DNA from: Phallusia fumigata | Lineage: Eukaryota; Chordata; Ascidiacea; Phlebobranchia; Ascidiidae | DNA length: 22,904 nt | Direction: 5' to 3' | Assembly (NCBI GenBank): GCA_008931825.1 | Contig: QXVZ01032399.1 | Location: forward strand, 1 to 22,904 | Shown here: piece by piece, positions 1 through 10,332 of the stretch | How the letters are laid out: every line of letters starts with the position of its first letter | Position numbering within the stretch: the first letter of the stretch is position 1 | Position numbers and translations under genes: made by a program | The notes under the pieces: generated by a model | The model's database searches: none | What the model saw: only the letters and a program-made list of their open reading frames with translations | What the model was told of the DNA's origin: nothing

Positions 1-704
1 ACTTTCGACATATTTTTCACGGAAACTTTGACATGATATAAAAAACAAACCCTGTTTCGTATTTTTTGGTAGTTTATGAACTGTATGTGGGACCAGTGAT
101 GAAAGTAGAATAATTTTTCTACATAAACTATCCGGTATTTATCAATATCGTCCCAAAAATTGAGCTACGCAAAATGGATTCCTAATACGTCACACAAGTC
201 AAACCAAGACAAAATATTTTTGAGATTTTCAAGATTGTAAAGGAATTTTATGATGAACTTATGATATAGTCGATACCTGTGACACATATGTGTTAAGACT
301 CTTACCATGACACTCAGCAATAACTGTTATACCGGAACGGCGTTCGAGCTACTTTCGACATATTTTTCACGGAAACTTTGCCTTATGCAAAAACAAACCC
401 TGTTACTTCGTATTTTTAGGTAGTTTATGAACTGTATGTGGGGCCAGTGATGAAAGTAGAATAATTTTCCAACAGAAACGATGCGGTATTTATTAATATC
501 GTCCCAAAAATTGAGCTACGCAAAATGGATTCCTATTACGTCACACAAGTCAAACCAAGACAAAATATTTTTGAGATTTTCAAGATCATAAAGAAATTTT
601 ATGATGAACTTATGATATTATAGTCGATACCTGCAACACATATGTGTTAAGACTCTTACCATGACACTCGGCAATAACCATTATACCGGAACGGCGTTCG
701 AGCT
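1..704. repeat. Two tandem copies of a ~350 bp unit
   Basis: Positions 1-350 and 351-704 are the same unit head to tail. Both begin ACTTTCGACATATTTTTCAC and both end with CCGGAACGGCGTTCGAGCT. The copies differ by scattered substitutions and short indels, for example an extra TAT in copy 2 near 617-620. Each copy carries the 12-base palindrome ACACATATGTGT (282-293 and 636-647). Copy 1 starts exactly at the window edge, so the array may continue to the left. There is no coding potential. A local tandem duplication or a short satellite-like array is the simplest reading. No N separates the copies, unlike the duplications at 10.2-15.1 kb. Confidence 0.95.
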
Positions 705-1648
705 TGCTTTCACCACTGTGCAGGACGTATACAATTAAAACGAGGCTCGTAGAAATTTCTAAAAAACTTTGGCGAGAAATATGACGTATAGCTTTGCATC
801 TGTCGCGTTTATTTTTAGATTAAATCTTGTAGGAGATGACAAATTGCAACAAGTTCCACAGAAAAGTCCTTCAATTAGTGGTGTGGGAAAGGTCAGAGCA
901 ACATACTTAAACGCGACCGTATGCTGTGAAATTAGTGAGGTTTGCGGCCATTGCTGACATCGTGACTACTCGTCTTGTACACAAACAATCCCCCAGGGCG
1001 TCCGCCGTGTCTAAAATTGTTTTAATTGGCCTCAACGAACTGCCAAACTTTCATATACCTTCATAATTCGTCCTGTCAATCACCACAGAGAAAGTTTTAA
1101 ATCAGTTTCATGAGACTCTTAAATAAAATATAGAAAGTTGTATAACACGTTGCACATATTTTTCAATTATTTCCTTCACTTAAAAATGAGGAACCACCTC
1201 AGTGCTTAAGCGTAAAAGGTTGTTTTGTGTACGGGATCACTGTAGTTCAACGACTTGTGCTCACACCAATCAACGTCGTGCGTGAAAGTCGTGGGCGTCC
1301 AAAAAACCTAGACATTTCCAACACTCGAGAGCCAGTCGTTACGTGGGCTTCTCGGTGGGTTTAATTTTAGTCCAACTTGTGGTCGAGGCGCAACGGCAAC
1401 CTCATCTCGTCAATGATGAAATAGCATTTTTACGCTAATTACACAGCGCCTTAAGCCAATTCGGAACCAGAGCTGGTCGTTGGTCTAGCAGCAGTGCAGG
1501 TGGCAAGTGTATCATTCGCAATGGAAGCGATTAGGTACCCAGTGGTTTGGCACATTACTCAAGTATATGAGACTCAATCGGTAGCAACGCGTTTAATCTG
1601 TGCTTTTGAAGTTACGACCGAGCCTACATATTTAATGGAAGCCAGTAC
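705..1648. other. Non-coding, probably intron of the PIM-like kinase gene
   Basis: No convincing exon is seen on either strand. It lies downstream, in minus-strand sense, of a well-formed splice donor at 1648/1649, so it should be the 5' part of the next intron of the kinase gene. I looked on the minus strand for codons of the kinase HRD and DFG motifs and found none. A 62-codon plus-strand ORF at 769-957 has no recognisable features. Confidence 0.5.
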
Positions 1649-1791
1649 CTTGCCAGCGGCTCCTTGACACGTTTTCGCTTGCTGACGTAATCGTACAGAT
1701 CGACGGCGGGGTGAGGGCGAACCATGACCAGGAGAAAGGCTTCCGTCGTTTCGTGCCATTCCACAATCTCAACGATCCCAGGACTTCTTAC
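1649..1791 (-). CDS. PIM-like kinase, exon 3 (N-lobe strands to hinge)
   Basis: This exon is 143 bp, entered in phase 0 after CTTTCTTGCAG and left in phase 2 at a GTACTG donor. The translation starts VRSPGIVEIVEWHETTEAFL and matches the PIM stretch that reads [20 protein letters not shown] in human PIM1. It is followed by VRPHPAVDLYDYV, equivalent to the PIM hinge ERPEPVQDLFDFI. The second hinge proline, typical of PIM kinases, is kept at about residue 1082. The exon ends at KEPLAR, where PIM1 has EELARSF. The rest of the kinase (catalytic HRD, DFG, activation loop) is not in the remaining 1.6 kb, so the gene is cut by the window edge. Confidence 0.88.
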
Positions 1792-1852
1792 CTGCAAGAA
1801 AGCCCCTTTTAGTTTTTATCATTCGTCAAAAAGAAACTAAAGCAGTACGAAC

Positions 1853-1990
1853 CTCGTTGACCTGACACAGGAGGGCCAGTTCGAGGGGAACCACCTTGCC
1901 ACCCAGCCAACCCCATCTCGTCGTTCCCGCTTTTGATATTCGCTTAATGGCGACGCGCATTCCATCCCCTCGCCGGTAACCGGAAATTAC
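1853..1990 (-). CDS. PIM-like kinase, exon 2 (VAIK lysine and helix C)
   Basis: This exon is 138 bp, exactly 46 codons, phase 0 at both ends. The acceptor reads ACTCGACAG and the donor is GTTCGT. It encodes VISGYRRGDGMRVAIKRI and then WGWLGGKVVPLELALLCQV. This aligns with PIM1 VYSGIRVSDNLPVAIKHV and with the WG..V/L-P-L/M-E-V..LL helix-C segment. The catalytic lysine of VAIK is about residue 1024 and the helix-C glutamate of VPLE about residue 1045, so the salt-bridge pair is preserved. Together with exon 3 this identifies the family; which PIM paralogue cannot be said. Confidence 0.9.
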
Positions 1991-2129
1991 CTGTCGAGTA
2001 AAGGTGGATTTTGTAAAATTACTGTACTATGAGCCTTGACGGTAGACCATTATTGATTCAGCTGAGTAAACTCCAATAACAGTCGACAACACATTACGCT
2101 TAGTTAGTTAAAATAAAAAATGACGTTAC

Positions 2130-5100
2130 CGTTCCGTTTTGGGTGTCGGACAGGACGTTGTGCAGGGAGTAGAGATCACGGATAGTAAGAGATCTTCTGT
2201 CTATTCCTCCGCTTGTTGTATTACCCACCGGTTTCTTCTGAGCCGATAATTGCGGCTTAGCTGTGACATTTGCCTTTGGCGAGTCCGGTTTTAATTTGCT
2301 TCCCAACGGCAGACTACCCGGCTTTTGCGAAATCACCACAAGCTGGTGGTGTTGCCACAGTGAGTGGGAGTCCTCGCCTTCAGCTTTCACGCTAGTGTTT
2401 GTCCGTCTCTTGCGCTGCGCCCCAAACTGCTGCTCGGGAATTTTATCGTCAACTGGGGATGGACCGTGCGACTGGTCATTTTCATCACCCCTGCGTTTCA
2501 CCACAGACGAACCTTCGACGCGTTTATCGTTCTTACGTCGCTTGTCGTCGTTTGCAGTAGGCCGACGCTGGAAACTGGAAGTGCTTGACGCGGACTTGCG
2601 GTACTGGGGTTTGGAATGTCGCCCGCTTTCGCCGTTCACCTTTTTTAAGTCCTGTGGTTTCAAAGTGCTGTCGCGCGATGGAGATCTGGATCTCACGTGT
2701 TTGCTGTTATATTTGGTTGCTCGCGTGCGCCTACCGTCGCTTCGAGGCTCGTCGATCGACGAAGCTCCATCGGAGGACTCGTAAGAGGATGAAGAAGACC
2801 GGGAGGAGCCAGAAATGGAGGAATAAGATGAGGATGTTGAGGCGTCGGACGGGGAGGATGCCTTGCGGGCTCGCTCTCGTCGCCCATTGGTTAATTTTTT
2901 ATCCTCATTTGGCCCGTTTTGTTTGGATCTAGTGTCCCTACGTCCTGGTCGCACCAGGGTTTTGGCGTCGTACATGTTAGCGTGCCAGTTCGCAATGTCT
3001 GGAATCCTTGTTCCGCGGTTTAAAGGTACGTAACCACTTTCAGCGTCCAGCCTTCGGTCAACGGCAGGTTTTGGTCCGGATTTTAGCGTCCGCGACACTT
3101 CGGCCGATTTCTCTATCGGTTGCTTTGACTTTGGCCGCTGCGTTTTCTCATCGACCTTCCTCAACGTACGCGAACTATATGCCCTGGAATCGACATTGTC
3201 CCCTCTTCCATCCCGCCTGGAGCTATTCTTGGTCCTGCTTGACCTTTCTTGATCGCGTTTACTTGAAGCGTCGGGAGCGGTTGGAACACGTGTTCCATGC
3301 AGCACGCTGACATCGACAGCTACTGCGTCACGGCACTTATCTTTTTTGTGTTTGGATGAACCACTGTCGCCGTGCTTTTTTGTTTTCGACGGGGACCTAG
3401 CGATTCCCTCATCCGACGAAGAAATCTTGTTGCGCTTTTCGTACATCTTTTTTTCCGCGCGTCGACGCCGCTTCTCTTCATCCGTTTCTTTGACCTTCTT
3501 GGAATTTCTGTGACCTTGGTCCTCCAGCTTTTGCGTCTTGTCAGACTTAGTCAGGTAACCAACGCTGTCACCGCCGATGTAGTTATCAAAGGGCACGGCC
3601 AAGTCTATGCCAGCGTTTCCATCTTCTTGTCTTTTTCTGTGTTTGTGACCTTTATGTTTTTCCGACCGTCCTTTACGTCTGGCCTCTTTCTCCTCACTTT
3701 TCGTTGTACCTTTTACCTTGTCGGCGTCCGCATTCACCTCACCGCTGGCCTTGTCGGCTTTGGTTTTACGTGAGCTTTGCCCCTTTTTCTTTTTGCTACT
3801 GGAATATAACTTTGGATTTCTCACCACGATCACTCGGCAGTTTTCCTCGTTAGACCTCTCAGTTCCTTGATCGCTCGTCGAGTTTCTCCTTCTCAGATCG
3901 CCAGAACCCGTCTTGCGCTTTCTATCGCCTTTCGGAGTGTCTTCAATACTAAACTCGTCCTCCGCAGGTAGCACGCTTGTCTTTTCATCGAAGATCTCTA
4001 TATCGCCGCAAGCAGTCCTATCCAAACACCGGTCTGTTTTTTTAGGGCCGAAAATGTCATTCGACTCGGATTTCCCGATTTCGCCACTGCGGGGCTGAAT
4101 CCCAGATAAGCGACTTTCTTCTGCGGTCGAATTGGCCTGCGTCGAGTCCCAGTTTACTCTAGACAGTGGATCGAGTTTGTTATCGGCATCTTTGATATTT
4201 ATTTCCTCATACTTAAGTGGGTAGCTTGGGCTTCTCCGCTTGTCGCTCTGTGACAGGTCCTGCTTTGCGCCGTCCTTGAAACCCGAGAAGTCTTCGCTGT
4301 CGTCGCAAATGCTGATGGAGCCTACTTTACTGCGCAGGACGTCCTCCTCATAAGCAATGTCGTGTCTGATTTTATCGCTCGCGCGCGGGGCCTCTGGGTA
4401 AATGCCAATAGCCTGCGCCATTTCCCTAATGTTCTGTTCGATCGCGTTGAGACTCGTGCTGCCTCGCGACGCATTGGAATTCAAACTACCGCGAGCTGGA
4501 CAATCCGCTTTCCTGCTACCTGAACCGGCACTCCCGTTTAATGAACGGGGTTTACTGTTGTGCTTTCCGCAATCGCACGCGGATTCTTCGTCGGCCGAAC
4601 CCGAGCTGCAACAATTCGTGTCGCTCCTCGATAAAATCTTCTCCGGCCGCCTAGAGCCAAATTCAGCCGCGTTGTGGACTTTCGGCTTCGGGCTGTTGTT
4701 ACGTGATCCACCTTGAACTGGCTTCACGTTTAGCTGCGGTCTCCCGCCTTTGCTGATATGTTTGTCTTTCGTTGCCCTATCACCGGGCGGTGGATGATCG
4801 CTCGCGCCAAGTACGTCTTTGTCGCCACCGCGTGTCGAGGGTCGATCGGTTTTATATTCCTTCCTTCTTGGCGATTCCCTTAACTTTTCATCCTTGGCGT
4901 GTTTATGCGACTTTTTCTTCTTGTCTGAGCTCTTCTCCTTGCGCTTCCGTTCTTCTGAGCCTTGCGAATGTCGGTCACTTTTTGCGAGCTTTTTCGCTGA
5001 CTTTTTGTCCAGGGCGCGGTCCAGTGTGCACAGCTGAGCCAACATTGCATCCAGATTTCGTATCTTCGCTCCGCTCCGTTGCGCCTGGGCATAATCCACC

Positions 5101-5153
5101 GGTTTCGGATGCAAATCCAGCTCCGCATCAACGACATCTTTTCTTGTGGGCAT
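2130..5153 (-). CDS. PIM-like kinase, giant exon 1 (long charged N-terminal region)
   Basis: An uninterrupted frame of 1008 codons runs from an ATG at 5153, which has A at -3, to a GTAACG donor at 2129. The frame is open upstream to a non-ATG triplet at 5237, so a spliced upstream exon is possible, but MPTRKDVVDAELD is the first ATG start. Residues 1 to ~985 have no recognised domain. They are rich in Lys, Ser, Arg, Asp and Glu, with many KRK/KKKK clusters that could act as nuclear localisation signals, and a serine-rich tract near residue 800. They are predicted to be disordered. The last ~14 residues, YSLHNVLSDTQNGT, align with PIM YQVGPLLGSGGFGS and begin the kinase fold. PIM1 is about 313 residues, so this protein carries an extension three times its family's usual length. 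Base composition is GC-rich compared with the flanks, as expected of coding sequence. Orthology and function of the extension are unknown. Confidence 0.85.
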
Positions 5154-5189
5154 TTTTGCCTGGTTTATCTCCACCCCGGCTTCCGTTGT

Positions 5190-5323
5190 CACGTGAGCAC
5201 AGCTGATGAGGAAGCGACGTCGTTTCAAAGTCAGCACACGTGTTTATCATGATAAAGACGTTCTAGCAGTACTGTGCGATAAAGAAACATGTTAGTTTGT
5301 TGATGTAGCGTTTATCTTGATAA
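5190..5323 (-). promoter_or_regulatory. CACGTG boxes and paired GATA sites at the kinase gene start
   Basis: Just upstream of the start codon at 5153 are two CACGTG E-boxes (5190-5195 and 5237-5242). There are also two inverted GATA pairs: TTTATCATGATAAA (5243-5256, a perfect palindrome) and TTATCTTGATAA (5312-5323). Such clustering fits a proximal promoter or 5' UTR. No TATA box stands out. Binding by GATA or bHLH factors is inferred from the motifs alone. Confidence 0.4.
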
Positions 5324-7907
5324 CGGAGACTTGATCGAACTAGATTCCATAGACAGGTTTTGCTAGTTACCGGGAAAACTCCAACCCAACAGGAGCGATA
5401 AAGTTACATCGTGAGTTTGTTGTCAACAATAATATCGCTATTAAAGCACGAGTTTCCTCCAATCAACTGAGGCAATCGTTTTCTTAATAGTTTTCTCAGC
5501 AGCCGGTCGACATGTAAACCAATCTAAACGTTGCAAAAATCCCTATAGTTTTAAGTCAAGGAAAGCAACTTTGTATTCTATTCTGCCTCGGATCTGCCCT
5601 GTACGCGAATGCTTGATCAGACCGGTCAGATTTAGATGGACGTCTTTTGTACGCCTGGCGTACAGTAACCTACATTTTACCACGCCATTGTTCCTACTTG
5701 ACGGATTTTTGGAAAACGCACCAATCCTTTATTCGACAAGTCAGGGCAAACTTGCTAGGGGACAAATCTAACGTCTTTCACACGAAGGAAAGCTGTTTAC
5801 AAGGTATTCCAGAAATCTGAAGGGATTACGATTACGACTAGTTACCTACGTCTTGTTTTCCACTGGATTAAGTCCATTTGTGTGATTGCTCAATATCTGT
5901 CGGCCTTAAAGACAAAGAACACTGTCAAGTCACGCACTGTAAAGGGCAAGCCTGTATTTAAACGTTCACTTTATTCCAGCATTTAAGAGCAGTGATGGTT
6001 TACAAACCGAACTGGTACTTATGCGATCGATCCATTTCGAAGAGGTGGTAGCGGAAATTATAATTTGCTCTAAGATTAGCATCCAAGAATTCCGCAGCGG
6101 GTTATACTGGGGCGTTGTCGACTCACAACTGCCAGTTTCCAATTTGAATTTCACCTGGGTAAAAGACTCTCACGAACGAAGTGCGACAAAGTGCTGCCGG
6201 TCAACCGCATCGCCTAAAGCTAGCTAACACGTCTATTGCTTTGAAGTGCAAGTTTTTAAACTGTCCCCGGCCATAGTTTGTGACAGACATTTTCAGTGAA
6301 CGCTTTTGTTCCGATAAGCTTCGTTCATGACTATCACCACTGTTGTAACTCTGGTTACTTTGTAATACACGTTTTTTGTGCGCTTTTGTCCTAATTAAAA
6401 CTACTTCGCGAACCCTTACACACATGCACTAGCCCTTGTTGTCACCCATCACTTCTTTTAGTCTGTTGCCAGGCCTGGCAATTTAGGAAAACGCCAAGCA
6501 AAAGCCGGGCTAGCGATTGAAATGCAAACCCGCGTGACGACGTCCAATTCTGTAAATTACGACCGAACGCCGCCTAAGTTACACCTCGCCCTTGTATTGC
6601 CGCCCCACGCAGACCGCGCTGAAGAAGTTCACCACTTGCCTTCGATGCATCTTGCTGATGGCGTCTGCTGGCGCCCGGCGATCGTGGTCTTCCTTAGCCA
6701 AGTGTTGATCCGTGAATTTAAGGCAACGCATGTCAACATCAGGTGACTGCGACAAGCCATTAAGCGCGCATTTACACAAGGGTGGATTGGACGCGTAGCC
6801 GGGTACTGGAAATCAATAGCCGGAGAGGCCAACACTTGACAGTAACATCGATTGACGAGCAGGATTTGATGAGACAGGCGCGTGTTGAAACGATGAGAGG
6901 AAAGCTACATGATGTCAAGCGAACTAAACACGATTCGAATTCCATTATCGACATTTGCATTGAATGGGCATGCGAAAGTGGAGACGTACCGAATCCAGTC
7001 TCTGGGGGGCTAGCGGCTGCCGAAACAAATTGAATTAAGGCGCTTGAACGACAAGTGCTATCGCGTAAACTTCCTGAGTTGTCTTTAATTATTCACGAGA
7101 GCGGGGCTCAATTAATGACTGATTGTGTTACGACGGCCTGACGAGTTGTCACCGGCTAAATGTTTCTGGGCTTCAGGCAGTTAATCTAGTACGCCCGACC
7201 GGTTCTATGCAGCACTTTAGACATGGTCTAATCAATTTTGACATTCAAAACCACTAATGATAAGGGCGCTGATCCACACATTCCACACAGTCGCGTAATC
7301 TTCGTGGTTTTCAATGTTAAACAATTAGTGGGGGTGTCATTTACTTTGGCTTTGCAAACAATCATCTCTCGAATATTTGCCACGCAATTTTTGGGACTGA
7401 ACCTCTGCGCTACACAATCACCTTAATCTGCCCCCACATGATATTGATCAGTTGACCGATGCGACAGTTTTAAACGCAAGAATTCCAAATTCCAATATAT
7501 CAAGACTGTTAGTAAAAGGAATATAAATGTCAATGTATATTCTGATTTCCGCTTATAAAATTCATCTCACTTTACCTTCTTTTTTTACATGTAGAGTTAT
7601 AGGGCGCGCGCTAACTGATCGTCTGCTTTGCAAAATACAATTCAATATTAAATCTGTAACCAACAATTTTCTTGAAAAAGTCGCCGTTACGTTGAACACA
7701 GCTACTTGACATACACGAAAACATACTTCACTGCAGGTTCCGATTTCATCACAAGCCCTTACTGCAGCTTTTACCGCACATGACCATTGTGTTATGCGCC
7801 TGTTACCTCTCAGCAAAACCTGTCAGAACATGCTCAGACTCTCCCACAGTTTGTGTGTAAACAATAAACAACAGCAAGTGAGAATGTCGGGTTGGCAGGC
7901 GCCCTGA
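5324..7907. other. Spacer with no supported gene
   Basis: Only short ORFs (below 90 codons) with no recognisable domains occur, on both strands and overlapping each other. The frames at 6522-6746 and 6782-7033 (plus) read through moderately GC-rich sequence but resemble no family I know and lack clear splice-linked neighbours. I see no tRNA-like B box with a matching A box. Confidence 0.5.
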
Positions 7908-8087
7908 AACGAATCGCACAACAGTCTCAGGTATGTTTTTCATGCGCGACCGTGTAAGGGCCACAATCTCTGGCGGCTGTACACAGGAGAACAAGACTGG
8001 ACGGTTGACGAGTGCCCGGAGGGACTGAAATTTAATTATTACTGTCCCTCGCCAATCGTAACTCGCTCCCGCAGTAATACAGGTTCG

Positions 8088-8378
8088 ATGATGACGCACA
8101 TAGATGTATTCATACCTGAAGGACGAGGTTTGTTTCTGGGAGAATGGTCACGTCCCTGGGGGAGGCAAGCGACCGGGACATACCCGTATCTATACATACT
8201 TGACACAATGGTCCTGAATTCCCTGCTTAATCATGGCGAAACGATTCGAGCGAAATTGGAATCTATACATCACTTGATTGCAAATAATTACACCGGGTCA
8301 TTGGAGATTTACGATTCTCTAGTTTTGTTCGAAGATACCACAATCAACCCTTGGCAAGAATGGCTTGTTCAGCGCTGA
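8088..8378 (+). CDS. Possible small ORF, unrecognised
   Basis: The only in-frame ATGs are at 8088 and 8091, and the frame closes at TGA 8376-8378, giving 96 residues. The same frame is open back to a TGA at 7905, 156 sense codons in all, so it could instead be an exon. The inner part (YPYLYILDTMVLNSLL and onwards) has a protein-like mix of residues but matches nothing I recognise. There is no clear promoter or splice partner. An AT-rich stretch with AAAATAAAAA follows at about 8447. A chance ORF is quite possible, since a 98-codon frame is open on the opposite strand at 7803-8099. Confidence 0.2.
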   Translation: MMTHIDVFIPEGRGLFLGEWSRPWGRQATGTYPYLYILDTMVLNSLLNHGETIRAKLESIHHLIANNYTGSLEIYDSLVLFEDTTINPWQEWLVQR

Positions 8379-10014
8379 TTGTCTGCGCTGCATCTTATCT
8401 GTCGACTAGCCATCTAACATAAAACACCAAAAAAAACTATAAAACGAAAATAAAAACCTATTTAAATATTATGAGGGATGTGCCAACCTTATTAAAAACG
8501 TTTTGCTGGATTTAATTACTTACAATGCATAATATTGATGCTCCTACAACTACTGGTCTTTTGGGACACATAAAAACATTGGGGAGTCAAATTGTATGCA
8601 TGCGAAAATAGCGAAACGGTTGCTGAACGAAATGTCAGTTAAAATTGATTACTGTTGTTTATCCTGACAAAATCATCCATTGCGCTGTCAACTTATTTCT
8701 AAATAGTTATTTTTACCGCTACAAGGCTTTTGACCTGACCACGTGACCATACAAATCACTCACGACAAGCAACAACACAATTTGACTTGTTAACTGGCAT
8801 TTACGAGTTTGTTTTGTCAGTTGTGACAAAACGAAACCAGACAAACTTGTTGCGTGGTCACGTTCACCGACGCATTTATACCTTTAATCGTGCAATGCAC
8901 AGTTCTAAGTGCGGACGTGAATGTTTCACTCCTGAAAGTAATTAACCAAGTTTAATACTTTTACTAGCGAAATTGTGCCATGCAGCGGTAGACCCGTCCG
9001 TTGCATTATTGAAAGTCCCTGTCAATATTTGCAATAATAGCGAAATGCCAATAAATGACGTGCGCGGCCAAAGTAATTAGATTTTGCTTACAGCAGATTA
9101 CTTTTTCATCACTACCTATTAGAGCCACAGTATCGACAAGGGAAAAAAATTGTCTAAAACAGCTTCGAACTACGTATGATTGGTCACGTGACGTGTGAAA
9201 TATTGAGCTTAGATGTGACAGACACTTGATAGAACGTGACATTGCCCAAGCTTAAGTAAGGCCTTTAAGCTGTAACGAACCCTTCGGGATGATTTAAATT
9301 CCCCCCTAAACATTATCCTTAAATTGAGAAAATGACGTTTGAAGTAAGATACTATCGCGCGGCAATTTAGTTTGACAGGCGCAATACATTATTATCGTCT
9401 TGAGCCGGGCAGTCTGGTATCCACCTAAGCGGGGAAGTTTAATACCAAATCTCAATTACAGCAATTTATAGTCAAGTGGCTATACAGCAAATTGCTGCTA
9501 TTTTGATCCTTGATTGACGCTGATGCTTTGCTCAAATTCGCCTCTGTGGACTCGAATACCAACCCTTGACAGCAATGGTCGTTTATCACTGTCGGGTCAA
9601 GGGTTTCTGTGAAAAGTGGGAAGGTCCCTGTAAAGCGCCGGTTGTTTACACACTGGACGGACGAGGGGTGTTCGTACTAAGACACCGGGCGGTCCCTAGT
9701 GAGTAATCGAATTTTATGCCAATAAACTTACTAGCCCATAATCACAAGTATTGCAGCGGTGGTATCGGCCAGCAGTCAGAAGCTGGCAGGCAAATTCAAT
9801 TGGCCCCGTGAGAATCTACGTCGACCATCTAAACTCATCTCACGTCCGCTGGTGTCCGGTCGTAATGGGACCAATTCGCTTTTATGGCTTTTTAAAGTTT
9901 GGCGCTACATCACGTAGACTCCTTGAATGTTGAATTTAGCGAAAAAGGTAAACAAAATTTAACTTAATGAAGTACCATCATTACATAGTATGGTTTGCAT
10001 ATGACATGAGGCCA
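8379..10014. other. AT-rich spacer with an inverted-repeat patch
   Basis: There are no ORFs worth calling. The notable structure is the inverted repeat near 8740-8865, listed separately. CACGTG boxes recur at 8740 and about 9185. The rest is plain AT-rich sequence. Confidence 0.5.
8740..8865. repeat. Nested inverted repeats, MITE-like
   Basis: At the centre GTTTTGTCA (8811-8819) and TGACAAAAC (8824-8832) form a perfect 9 bp hairpin with a 4-base loop, extendable by a few pairs. Further out, ACGTGACCA near 8741 is matched in inverted orientation by TGGTCACGT near 8856. AGCAACAA on the left and TTGTTGC on the right also mirror each other. The pattern resembles a decayed miniature inverted-repeat element, but I see no clean target-site duplication. 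Folding of a regulatory palindrome is an alternative. Confidence 0.35.
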
Positions 10015-10332
10015 TTAATTCCCGCAGAAGTATTTTGCTTCTTGAGCTAGGCGATTCTTATCCAACACCATTGGCGCTATTGTTTCTAAAACTTTTTCGA
10101 TGCGCCGCCTTTGGAAAAGTTGGCTGCGATTATGAAAACGCTTGTAATCAAAATTGTATGCAAACAGTTTTGCGACAAAACTGGGACGCCACATAGAACC
10201 AAAACTATTTAATACGGCGTCGCGAGGCACATAGTATGTGATCCACGGTTTTAATCCGATAGAACCATTTGTGCTGAACCAATTTACCAACGCAGACAAT
10301 TTGAAAAATCCAACAGAAAAATATTCTCCCAT
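10015..10332 (-). CDS. Possible small protein, unrecognised
   Basis: A 105-codon minus-strand frame runs from ATG at 10332 to TAA at 10015, with an in-frame stop just upstream of the ATG. It encodes a hydrophobic and aromatic N-terminal half followed by a basic segment (QLFQRRRIEKVLE). No family is recognised and no poly(A) signal or promoter is seen. The first ~40 codons recur in the second copy at 10701-10822. There, of three substitutions, two are silent and one changes Gly to Arg, with no indels, although indels occur outside the frame. This is a weak hint of coding constraint, too few changes to decide. Confidence 0.25.
   Translation of the reverse strand: MGEYFSVGFFKLSALVNWFSTNGSIGLKPWITYYVPRDAVLNSFGSMWRPSFVAKLFAYNFDYKRFHNRSQLFQRRRIEKVLETIAPMVLDKNRLAQEAKYFCGN

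Noticed and set aside
1574..1759. 61-codon minus-strand ORF overlapping kinase exon 3
   Set aside because: It is a different frame of the same exon; the kinase-matching frame has proper splice sites and family similarity.
2263..5206. Several plus-strand ORFs of 60-173 codons across 2.2-5.2 kb
   Set aside because: They are antisense shadows of the 3 kb minus-strand exon, whose frame is uninterrupted and joins to the kinase exons.
5154..5237. Extending the kinase protein upstream to 5237
   Set aside because: The triplet at 5237 is GTG, not a normal eukaryotic start. The first ATG is at 5153, in a good context.
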